Part shown: one piece after another, positions 35,266 through 43,378 of the stretch | Layout of the letters: each line of letters starts with the position of its first letter | How positions within the stretch are numbered: the stretch's first letter is position 1 | Assembly (NCBI GenBank): GCA_018806915.1 | Contig: JAGKQI010000105.1 | Location: forward strand, 2,914,001-2,978,000 | Direction: 5' to 3' | DNA from: Phytophthora colocasiae | Taxonomy: Eukaryota > Oomycota > Peronosporomycetes > Peronosporales > Peronosporaceae | DNA length: 64,000 nt | Translations under genes and position numbers: made by a program | Notes under the pieces: model-generated | What the model saw: the letters and a program-made list of their open reading frames with translations, nothing else | Told to the model about the DNA's origin: nothing | Database searches by the model: none

Positions 35266-35369
35266 AACGTCCTATATTAGGTTTTTGCCTATTTGTAGTA
35301 ATTATGAGGATATTTGAATAGTGTATACTTGACTACATTTCACTATCTGCATATACATGTTGTGTCTCG

Positions 35370-35393
35370 CTTCCGACAAATATTTGTCGGAAG
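35370..35393. repeat. Perfect 24 bp palindrome
   Basis: The half-site CTTCCGACAAAT is followed at once by its exact reverse complement. It lies about 105 bases upstream of the intact recombinase frame and could be a recombinase or regulator binding site. Confidence 0.85.
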
Positions 35394-35888
35394 CTGTCGG
35401 AACTAAAACTTTATCTTTAAGCGGTTTTATTGGATGAAAATAGTGAATGGAGACTCCGTGATTGGTCAGAGTGCCATTCATTTCATTCGTTGCACAATCC
35501 TACTAAGTTGTCTGTCGGAAAAAATACGATATTCATCCATACCGTAAAAATTCCAACCAGGTCTGACCGGTTCCAACCTGTACCGGTAAAAACCATAATC
35601 ACTTTAGTGACATTCTATAGTGACACTGTGCGCACACCAATCGCTGCCACGTGCCTTCCTCTTACTCTTCGTTTAGACAAGGACAAGGACTACCCGAGAG
35701 GCGAAGACGTGAAGTAACAAGGATCTCGTGGCATACCTCGTGCTAGTGACGGCTAGAAGCTCCTACAAGCCCCGGCGTGTGCGTGTGTTCCTGTGCGTTC
35801 TTGTGAGGTGTGTACCGACAGCTCCTGGTGAGTATGCGTCCCTGTGTGTGCTGTGGGGTGGTGTTTATTCTGTGACGGTGCCTCCGGG

Positions 35889-35936
35889 GTGGAGGAGCAG
35901 CTTTTGCTGCGATCGGTTCGAATCCGATCATCGCCT
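35889..35936 (+). other. tRNA-like 3' half (two hairpins plus T-arm)
   Basis: CCTCC-GGGG-TGGAGG and GCAGC-TTTT-GCTGC hairpins precede a perfect five-pair T-arm ATCGG-TTCGAAT-CCGAT and a tail CATCGCC. A matching 5' acceptor strand is not seen. It ends about 50 bases from the stop of the second recombinase element and has the same relative orientation as the tRNA-like piece at 32978. Confidence 0.5.
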
Positions 35937-37500
35937 TCATTTGACTATACTGTTTGTGCTCTGTATTGTATATGTATATGTAGGTTATTGTATGGGGCGT
36001 GTGCGAATGAAGCTGGGGAGTGCGGTGACTGGTGTTGGGTGTATGATGCTTCCGTTTTCGACTTGCTCGTGGTAACGCGCTATATGTGCGTCGAGTTTGC
36101 CGTTCTGAAGCATCTTGCGAAGGATTTTCAACGCTGTGCCGACCGCAATGGCTGAAGAGCCATTCTCCTTCAAGAATAAGATCAAGTTCTCCTGCGCACG
36201 CTCCCCGATTTCCAGTACTTCGCTTTTAAACGCGGCAGAAGCTTCATGCAGCGCAAAACCCATCGGTACGAACAGCAACATGTATCCTACCGCGTGTCTC
36301 GACTCGTATAGTGTGTTTTTTTTTTACAGAACGCGGGGCATATACACGTGGCGTCGCAGTAAACCACTCGTACCAAACGGCTGAGAGCGACCGTGTACTC
36401 TTCTTCTTTGGGCGGACTGCGTTCTGGATATTCTGCACGTCAATGGAAACTACTGCGTCAACACTGGTTTGTTCGCTGGCTGTTTGGCGATCGGTATGTG
36501 TATGGAAGTGGGCTTCAACTGCTAACAGTCGATCTTCAAGTCTCTTGTTTTGTAGGATGAGGACGTCAATCTGCTCCGACTGGCGTTTTACGAGTTCCAA
36601 AACTGCTGATGATTCGGGGTTCACTTCTCGAGAGCTTGGCAATTCTAGAGGAGGATCGAAGGCTCGACGTATGGTGGCACTCCAAGCCAGCACCTCAGCT
36701 TCTCCAATGGACTGTTCCGCCATGACACCGCGCAGTCTGCACACAAGGGCGCTACGGTCATCAAGTAGGAGAGCATCAGGGTAGTGCATGACTACAGTTG
36801 CCATCAAACAGTCTGCAACAGCTTCGTCTAGGTTGAGAGCTGAGTCAGAAAAAGCGAGCGTGTTCGAGAACAGCAGTACTTGGAGAGCACGGTCACGAAT
36901 CGGTGGGTCCAGGGCAGGGAGAGACGGGAGCCTTGCGCCTTCCTTTGGGTTCCATCCGCTCAGGACACGGCCTACATTTTGATCCGCCTGAGTGGTCCCC
37001 AGCATGTACCCAAAAGCCTTATTCACACGATCCAATTGCCACCCACCGCGCTCAATGATCCAGTTTTCAGCCAGACTACCGTCGTTGGCATGCATGGCAG
37101 CACCGCGACGAAAGGAATGAGAAGTAAGCCGGGAGGTAAGCTTTAATCCCTTCTGATGCGCCACTTTCTTGATCCTAACCAACAGTCTGTTCACGTACGC
37201 TTGTGCTCCAGGTACAGATGCGTTTATGGAAGACTGCTGGGCGCATTCAAGTGGATTGGGGCTGTCGTCTGCCTCAAGCAGTTCAATTAGACTGAGCTCC
37301 TCGACGTCGTTCGCATTTTCTGTTTCTCTTCTTTGACATGAATTGAGGGTAGAAGCGCTTGCTTGGCGCCGTCTGTGTAGCGAGTGACGCCGCTAAGGTA
37401 AAAATCGGACACGTCATGAAGCTTGTTGGGTCTTTAAACAGCGAAATACCCTGCAACAATGCTGTTTTCACTCGTTTGAATCGTAGGAAAAGCACTCCAC

Positions 37501-37568
37501 CTAAAATTTGTATATCGGGTTAGATTTTGTTTTTAACTAACAACAGTAGTTAGCAAACTCACCAGGTA
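37501..37568 (-). other. Intron in the second recombinase gene
   Basis: On the minus strand the donor GTGAGTTTGC follows LSILPG and the acceptor ATTTTAG precedes GTGGAGTGCTT. Splicing restores alignment with the intronless intact element. Confidence 0.6.
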
Positions 37569-37690
37569 GTATAGAGAGCTGTTGCTTTGCAAGTTGTTCT
37601 GCATCCGAGCTACGTCCGTATAAGTACCACAGCATCACAATTAGTGAGGCGTCTAAGTAAGCATCTGCAGACTCGGAGGTGTACAATATT

Positions 37691-37695
37691 CGAAC
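37691..37695. repeat. Gypsy target site duplication, left copy (CGAAC)
   Basis: CGAAC directly before the left LTR recurs at 40321-40325 directly after the right LTR. Five bases is usual for Gypsy elements. Confidence 0.9.
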
Positions 37696-38106
37696 TGCAG
37701 CGGGGCTGCGTACGTGTGCACGGCACAGAGGAAGTTTGGTTGACTCGTAGAGTCCTGCTTGCAAGACACTAGCCTTCGGTTCTATATAAGAACCAAGTAG
37801 TCCACTAAATACGGGACTCTCACAATCAGTGTCCCTATAATAAAGGAACTAACACTAATTATGTAAAATGCAAACTGATTTTTATTGATTTTATTGCCCT
37901 AATCCTAAATGTAACGGATTTAGTATCTAACATACTAAATCCTAGTCTAAATGCAATGTGTGGCTCTGAGCTAACTGCCAACAAGTGGCTACATATGTGA
38001 CGTGTGGGAAACACGATGTGTCATACACAGATCTGTGACGTGTGCTAGTCGGTGTGTACCACACCAACTGTAGCCAAGGCGCGCAGCGCCGTGTAACCCC
38101 GTTACA
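37696..38106 (-). repeat. Gypsy LTR, left (411 bp; 3' LTR if minus)
   Basis: Differs from the right LTR at about four positions (for example TACGTG/TAGGTG and TATATAAG/TATACAAG). Contains TATATAG and AATAAA-like sequences on the minus strand. Confidence 0.93.
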
Positions 38107-38123
38107 CCCTCCCCCACCAAACC
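38107..38123 (-). promoter_or_regulatory. Gypsy polypurine tract
   Basis: The minus strand reads GGTTTGGTGGGGGAGGG ending exactly at the LTR edge. No purine run is found before the other LTR on the plus strand, so this sets the orientation. Confidence 0.75.
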
Positions 38124-38401
38124 GTGGATACGCAGTATCTACAACTGCAGACATAACTGCCTTGTCAAGGCCTGTCACCGGCAACTTTCTGATAAAAGAA
38201 ATCTCTCAACGAGAGTGCGCGGGCGCGCTGGCTCAACGAGCACATTCTCCAATTCTCCCCAGCGAGCCAACCGCTCCTGAGGTGTCCCGTGACCAGGCGT
38301 CTACGCCCCAGCGCCTCAGCGCTTTCCGGTCTGAGCCCTCGGCTCCTCTCACGCTCTCCGTTTCGGAGTATTTCGCGGCGTCTCGCCTTCGCTACGGAGC
38401 G

Positions 38402-39964
38402 ATGTTCAAGAGCAGCCCGACCACAAGTGGTAGTGGTGGCTCGCCGTTCGAGTACACGACAGCGTCGCCGACGCGCGACCTGCGTCGCTCTCCTGCCGAG
38501 GACGGCGAGATCGAAGTGGACTACGAGGAGTCCGTACCGGGCGAAGCCCCTGTGTCTCCTGCTCCTGCGAGCCCTCGGACGACTCGATCTGAGCAGCGCT
38601 CTCCACGCGATCCGCGTCGGTATTCCATTCCACGGCAATTGCGACAGCCCAATCCGTTCCCTGAGGGACCCTCGAGCCTGGTGCTCAACGCATTGCGCGA
38701 CGCGCCACCACTTCCTGCTCGCGATGAGCCAGAGTCACTCAAGGGAGTCGAAGACGCGATCACCAACCCTCTGGATGAGGCACAGGAGGCTTCCATGAGC
38801 GGTGCTCCAGAGTCACGTCGACCGGTCCAACGGGACATCGTCGGGACTTCGTCGCGGCGCGACTACGGCTTCGAGCCTCGCGACCCTGCCGAGCAGGTGA
38901 AGCAGTTGATGGCGCAGCCAAACCTGCATGGTTACGCCATAGGCGATCCTCCACGTACGGTGGCTGAGACTCAGCAGCGACAGGGGCTCCATGAGCGTTT
39001 CCTGACCCCGCAGGTGTGCACACTCGCCGAGTATCGGCAACGCTTAGATAAGCAACGACGACGGGAGTCTGTGCCTCAGATGAGGACTTATCCACTCCTG
39101 CTCCAAACCGGAGAGACCACCCGGGACTACATGGTCCATGTGGCCACCTGGGCCGAGGCTTCACGGAAGCTCGCGTCGTTTGACCGGCTCATGGAGAGCT
39201 GCGCCGAGGTGGACGTCCGCCTCGCTCGAGGTCTACTCTTCCAGTACGCGAAGGTACGCGTGCGGCCCGGCCGCTTTCCTCGTCACACAGCGGCAGTGGC
39301 TCCTGCCTCTCAGGCCACTATCCCTGCTTCGCAGGACGCTCCTCCAGTCTCCGAGGGAGACTCGCTGGCTATGCCAGCCACGGACCAGAGCCTGAGCTCG
39401 GCTGCTAGTCCGTCAGCTTCTCACACTAGTGGTGAGAAGCGGGTGTCGACCGAGTGGTCGACCTCGAGCCCTTCGGGCGCCTCCGATCTTCGCGATCAAA
39501 AGCGTCCACGACGTCAGGGCAGTCCTGCCTCAGGGGCCCTTCAAACTCCCACGAGTTTTGGGAATGAGGATACCCACGCCACTTCACCAGATACTGGTTT
39601 TGACTACGATGGCGACGCCGCGCCATCAGGCGCTCCACGTGGTAGTGGGGAGTCCCCTGCTCATCGAGCAACGGCGGAGGAGGCCGATTCGCTGCGGAAC
39701 GCAGTACTCGATGAGTGTGATGAGCGCTATCTGTCGCATCGCGCCTTGTACCAACTCGATCACTCGATCGGTACTCTCCAGAGTCAGACTCAGTCCCTTC
39801 AAGGCAAAGTGGAGAGCGTTTGGCATTCACATGCCCGTCTCGCTCACGACATGGAGGAGATTGAGAGCCGAGTGGCTTGGCTCGAAGGGCCTCAGTCCCT
39901 GACCGCTCGTGCAGCGGGGCTGCGTAGGTGTGCACGGCACAGAGGAAGTTTGGTTGACTCGTAG
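38402..39964 (+). CDS. Long antisense open frame in the Gypsy element (gag-like?)
   Basis: The frame is open from within the left LTR (ATG 38042) to 39964 in the right LTR, 640 codons. The ATG at 38402 is a more natural start, after the LTR. The protein is rich in Pro, Ser, Arg and Asp/Glu. A compact middle region (about 39080-39270, with RTYPLLLQTGETTRDYM) and a C-terminal coiled coil (about 39745-39890) look genuinely coding. I know no family; gag or an accessory antisense protein are both possible. It runs against the element orientation and is antisense to the chromodomain piece. Confidence 0.5.
   Translation: MFKSSPTTSGSGGSPFEYTTASPTRDLRRSPAEDGEIEVDYEESVPGEAPVSPAPASPRTTRSEQRSPRDPRRYSIPRQLRQPNPFPEGPSSLVLNALRDAPPLPARDEPESLKGVEDAITNPLDEAQEASMSGAPESRRPVQRDIVGTSSRRDYGFEPRDPAEQVKQLMAQPNLHGYAIGDPPRTVAETQQRQGLHERFLTPQVCTLAEYRQRLDKQRRRESVPQMRTYPLLLQTGETTRDYMVHVATWAEASRKLASFDRLMESCAEVDVRLARGLLFQYAKVRVRPGRFPRHTAAVAPASQATIPASQDAPPVSEGDSLAMPATDQSLSSAASPSASHTSGEKRVSTEWSTSSPSGASDLRDQKRPRRQGSPASGALQTPTSFGNEDTHATSPDTGFDYDGDAAPSGAPRGSGESPAHRATAEEADSLRNAVLDECDERYLSHRALYQLDHSIGTLQSQTQSLQGKVESVWHSHARLAHDMEEIESRVAWLEGPQSLTARAAGLRRCARHRGSLVDS
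39426..39665 (-). pseudogene. Chromodomain fragment of Gypsy integrase
   Basis: On the minus strand the stretch 39647-39498 encodes a chromodomain: HYHVERLMARRRH, then QYLVKWRGYPHSQNSWEFE and CPDVVDAF, with the aromatic cage Tyr/Trp/Trp positions. In chromoviruses this module ends the integrase and guides integration to marked histones. No integrase core precedes it. The stop comes after PASHH at 39426, next to an inverted repeat CTTCTCAC/GTGAGAAG. Confidence 0.8.
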
Positions 39965-40320
39965 AGTCCTGCTTGCAAGGCACTAGCCTTCGGTTCTATA
40001 CAAGAACCAAATAGTCCACTAAATACGGGACTCTCACAATCAGTGTCCCTATAATAAAGGAACTAACACTAATTATGTAAAATGCAAACTGATTTTTATT
40101 GATTTTATTGCCCTAATCCTAAATGTAACGGATTTAGTATCTAACATACTAAATCCTAGTCTAAATGCAATGTGTGGCTCTGAGCTAACTGCCAACAAGT
40201 GGCTACATATGTGACGTGTGGGAAACACGATGTGTCATACACAGATCTGTGACGTGTGCTAGTCGGTGTGTACCACACCAACTGTAGCCAAGGCGCGCAG
40301 CGCCGTGTAACCCCGTTACA
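39910..40320 (-). repeat. Gypsy LTR, right (411 bp; 5' LTR if minus)
   Basis: About 99 percent identical to the left LTR. The next bases on the minus strand (CGAGCGGTCAGG) do not start with TGG, so the primer site is not a standard tRNA 3'-end match. Confidence 0.93.
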
Positions 40321-40726
40321 CGAACTATAGTTTCCAAATCTTGCTTAGAACATGGGGGTGCTTTTTTTTTTCAAAGCCACCACCCTCTCGATTGTTGCAA
40401 AATTTTCCAAGACCTGCGAGAACCTTCTGTAGCTGAGGTTTTACTATCGAACCTTGTTGAGGATACATATCCAGCAACCAGTTCTTGACATTTCCAAAGT
40501 AGGCGAGACAGGTGTTTGTCGAACGAGACTTGTCGGTTGCTCTAGCAAGAGAATACGCATACTTATCTAATAGAATTCGTAGCACCTTACCAGTCTTGTC
40601 TCCATCAATTAGTTCGTGGGTTTTGGTCAGTGTCATGTTCTCAGTTTCCAGAAACGCTGCAAAAGAATTGAGCGCTGTCACTCTCGCCTTCTTGCTGTTG
40701 GCAGGGGCAAGCGACGCGATCGACAT

Positions 40727-41052
40727 CGCTTCTGCGGACTACTTCTAATTGTGAAGGCGAAACTCCTGTGTAGTTGGAACTTCTGTCATTAGTCAGAAAC
40801 TTCGGGATATTTTGTGAATATGCATTTGTATGGACTATTGTATTGAATATCACATATTTTCAAAATATTCCAACCATATATGGTCAGAATGGTTGGAGCC
40901 ATTTTCCCTTTCTACAATTTCACATGATTGGCCAAAATTGTCTCTATAGTCTATTTTTATTGGCGGATTAACTTGCTGTACAAATTTACAAAAATAGCTT
41001 CGTTGGAATAGAGGGAATATTATACCATACCCCCCTTACAAATTTTCTACCA
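40727..41052. other. AT-rich gap, no gene seen
   Basis: It should include the 5' end of the second recombinase element. CCATACCCCCC at 41025-41035 recurs inverted at 41886-41895 and may be one end of a small element. Confidence 0.4.
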
Positions 41053-41481
41053 ATGGGAATAGGCCAGACACCCATTAGATTCGCGAGCGGACAAACCAGC
41101 ATGGTGCCGCCGGGGGTCGACGTGGTCGGGTGCGATATTGGGGGTGGAGGTCGTAGCTGTGCTGCTCATGAAGTGTGTGGCAAGCACATTCAAGTCGGGG
41201 ATTTATTGGTGTTTCGCGTTCAAGTGGAGGACCAAGGTGACGGCGAGTTGGACTACTGCATTAAGGCTTTCGTAGTGCGAGATGCAACTCAGCAATGTCT
41301 CGTAGGCTTCCTGCCAAGAAGGCTACTTCGCCAACGCGATCACTACAAGAACCAATTCGCCACTGTCGTAGAGGATCTGCGTCACTCTGAGAACGGACAA
41401 AAGCGCCGTCACTCTGATCGATACGGCGGCATGGTTAGGTGCTTAATGCTCAGTGACATTGAGGAACAGTTTAGAGACTAA
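41053..41481 (+). CDS. Hypothetical oomycete repeat-associated protein
   Basis: An ATG at 41053 opens 142 codons. The middle part looks folded: a Gly-rich GCDIGGGGRSCAAHE with two Cys, then VGDLLVFRVQVED, CLVGFLPRRLL, and a basic, Ser-rich end. This reads like a small beta-rich domain. I do not recognise a function; proteins of this style accompany repeated elements in oomycetes, and the ends CCATACCCCC surround both this frame and the transposase fragment that follows it. It overlaps the minus-strand frame at 41443-41787 by about 39 bases, tail to tail. Confidence 0.45.
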   Translation: MGIGQTPIRFASGQTSMVPPGVDVVGCDIGGGGRSCAAHEVCGKHIQVGDLLVFRVQVEDQGDGELDYCIKAFVVRDATQQCLVGFLPRRLLRQRDHYKNQFATVVEDLRHSENGQKRRHSDRYGGMVRCLMLSDIEEQFRD

Positions 41482-41787
41482 TGGTATACAGTATGTCGCT
41501 AATATCCTCGGCTTCGTCGCTAGATAGCCCACCTTCATCTTCCCTTGCGTCTTCAATCTCGTCGCATGTGGGTTTCGTTTTGCTGTCTCCTCTAACCGAT
41601 CTTTATTTCGGCGCCACTGGCGAATCTGAGAGGGCTGTACGTTGTGGGTTCGAGCTGCACCTTTCACCGACGTCCGCTCCGCTAAGATGAGGATATTTAG
41701 TTTCTCCCTGACGGTCCGGATGTTGCGTCGCAGTCGTTGTTGCCGTCGTGGCATGCTAGCTCTTTCCAAAATGAACAGCGCTTGCAC
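41443..41787 (-). pseudogene. Pogo-like transposase N-terminal helix-turn-helix fragment
   Basis: 114 codons. The segment SVKGAARTHNVQPSQIRQWRRN is a psq/CENP-B-type helix-turn-helix as found at the N-terminus of pogo/Tc1-like transposases; basic residues surround it. The DDE catalytic domain is absent, so this is a remnant or a stand-alone DNA-binding protein. Downstream sequence becomes non-coding at once. Confidence 0.5.
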
Positions 41788-41844
41788 AGTTGGCCAGCAG
41801 AACTATTTTTAACCAATCAGCAATACCAAGTCTAAATCTGGATG

Positions 41845-41919
41845 TCGGTGAACGCCATACCCCTTTTGGAGAATTGAGGGGGGGGGGGGGTATGGCGATC
41901 CTCAAAATTCGGTAGGCGT
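41845..41919. repeat. CGCCATACCCCC repeat module with 13-G run
   Basis: GGTGAACGCCATACCCC (41846-41862) faces an inverted GGGGTATGGCG copy after a run of 13 G (41878-41890). The right part, in reverse complement, matches 32467-32502 for about 36 bases (GCCTACCGAATTTTGAGGAT and on). Orientation of the two halves differs between the two loci. Confidence 0.75.
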
Positions 41920-42960
41920 TCTACAAAAGAGATAAACAGTAATGATTTGATGTTCAACCTCGCGACTAACACGCCTAGTTCAAATAGAACGCTCATTGCA
42001 TTAGAGTGATGGTTGCCAACAGAACGGTTGGCTGGCAGTTGCTTCGTTAACTGCTTGGCTTATCGAGTGGAGAGTAGTGGTTACCAGACCATTTTTCAAG
42101 TCACTGTCGACAGCAAGCATGTCGACAAAGCACCGCAACAGCTACAGTGTACACTTTTAGCTGGCAGTGCTGAGTGAGTACAAGAAAATGACGACCGTCG
42201 CGTGATTTCCGAGTTTACATACAGCGTCAAAGACGCAGTCCAGACCATCTTCGTGGCTCGCTTGGGTTGTTACTTTGCTCTACAGGTAAATGGAATGCAT
42301 CTATAATATACATTTGCTTTGGCTGCTTGACATTAGTCTACAAGCACCCGACAGACAACATTCTCTCAAATACAACACCTACCGTGTTGGCTTTAGTCTC
42401 ATTGCGAAGTCTCCCTTCAATACAACGCCTAGGGCGTTGTACAGGAATAGAACGCCCACAGGGCGTTCTATTCGGTATTAACGCCTAGACGGATTATGCG
42501 CGGTAAGACGGTAGTCTGGTAGTCTTGGTTAGCTCTTCGTCAGGCCACTAACCCCTCCTCCGAGCAGCTGCGTGGTCCGGGGCCACGTCAGTTCCGGCCA
42601 GTACGCCTGCTGTCTGCGTTCTCGTAATCTGCTGCGCCTTGTGCCGACCCCCTTGATCTCCTTTCCTTGGCGAAGAGTCTTCCGCGCCTCAGACGCCCTC
42701 GCCTCGCCGTCGAAGCGTCTTCCGGCGCGATGTCGTAGTCATCTGGCCCCTGGGAGTCGTCGGCTGAGCACTGAGCTCCCGTGGTTTGTCCGCGCCCGTG
42801 GCCGAGCTGTGCCCTGCCAGGTTCTCAGCCCGGAGACCGTTGGCCTCTACGTCCTTGTCCAAATTAGAGCAGGGGGCGCCGGCGTCTTCCGCCTTAGCAC
42901 CCCCGAGAACGACGCCGCTGCGCCGTTCCCCGGGAGGGCGTCACCCCAGCCCGACCAGGA
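41920..42960. other. Gap with no convincing gene
   Basis: Besides the two hairpins (below), the only long frame (42572-43030, plus) is Arg/Pro/Ser-rich, runs into an MFS relic and has an alternative frame of similar quality. I do not call it a gene. Confidence 0.4.
42421..42473. repeat. Two adjacent perfect hairpins
   Basis: 42421-42441 is TACAACGCC-TAG-GGCGTTGTA (9 pairs). 42445-42473 is GAATAGAACGCCC-ACA and its exact reverse complement (13 pairs, three-base loop). Both stems share ACGCC. Confidence 0.85.
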
Positions 42961-43210
42961 GAAGTTTGGATGGACACCATCAAATACATGTATCCATCCC
43001 TCACGGTCGGATCTGTTGGTAGCACTGTAATCGGGCGAGTTACTCGTTGTGCAACGCACAACATGCCAATGCAGTGGAGAAGGACGACAACACGGATGAG
43101 AAGAATTCCAAGCCAAAGTATTTTTCAACTCCGTTGATAGTGGGCGTGATAATGTATAGGAGTCGTATGATAAAATTGGGCTGAAGACGAGCAAGCATCA
43201 ACAGTAGAGG
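42961..43210 (-). pseudogene. MFS 3' end relic downstream of copy 6
   Basis: It starts with GAAGTTTGGATGGACACCAT, as at the left edge of the array. It continues with ACGGTCGGATCTGTTGGTAG and a decayed minus-strand MFS C-terminus like that at 21110-21300. Confidence 0.65.
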
Positions 43211-43378
43211 AAAATATTTTAAACCGATTTCCTCGTGGATGATCTGTGAACATACTTCTCAAGTACAGTCGAGTACACATGCCTACGTTACAACTCTCAG
43301 TGTTCTTGAAGCCACTTGAATTGGAAAGTGAAATCGGTGCCTGAACAAATGCCATTAGTGAATGAGCACCTTTGTCAG

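Larger units (their letters stand above)
35266..35984. other. Region between two recombinase elements
   Basis: AT-rich. It contains the palindrome at 35370-35393, an unsupported plus-strand 95-codon frame (35430-35717) and a tRNA-like 3' half at its right end. No host gene is seen. Confidence 0.45.
37696..40320 (-). mobile_element. Non-autonomous Gypsy (chromovirus-type) LTR element
   Basis: Two 411 bp LTRs flank 1803 internal bases. Orientation is read as minus because a purine tract lies next to the left LTR on that strand, and the LTR then starts TGTAACGGGG and ends GCTGCA. No reverse transcriptase, RNase H, protease or integrase core is present; only a chromodomain piece on the minus strand and a long open frame on the plus strand are found. 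It must have moved using proteins of an autonomous relative. It is inserted in the coding sequence of the second Crypton-like gene. Confidence 0.88.
35985..40726 (-). pseudogene. Second Crypton-like recombinase, decayed and split by Gypsy
   Basis: The N-terminal part (40726-40326, MSIASLAPANSKKARV) continues after the Gypsy insertion at 37690 with RILYTSESADAYLD, then YGRSSD (catalytic Arg). A GT-AG intron (about 37501-37568) follows, then HSFRRG near 37110, RGGW, and a C-terminal region (36281-35985) like that of the intact element. Three frameshifts are visible: one in a ten-A run near 40370 (removing one A restores APPCSKQDLETIV), one near 37340 and one in a T run near 36315. About 40-50 percent identity to the intact neighbour by eye marks it as a separate family, not a recent copy. 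Confidence 0.75.

Noticed and set aside
42572..43030. 152-codon plus-strand open frame
   Set aside because: Arg/Pro-rich, runs into the MFS relic and boundary motif, and an overlapping frame is equally open.
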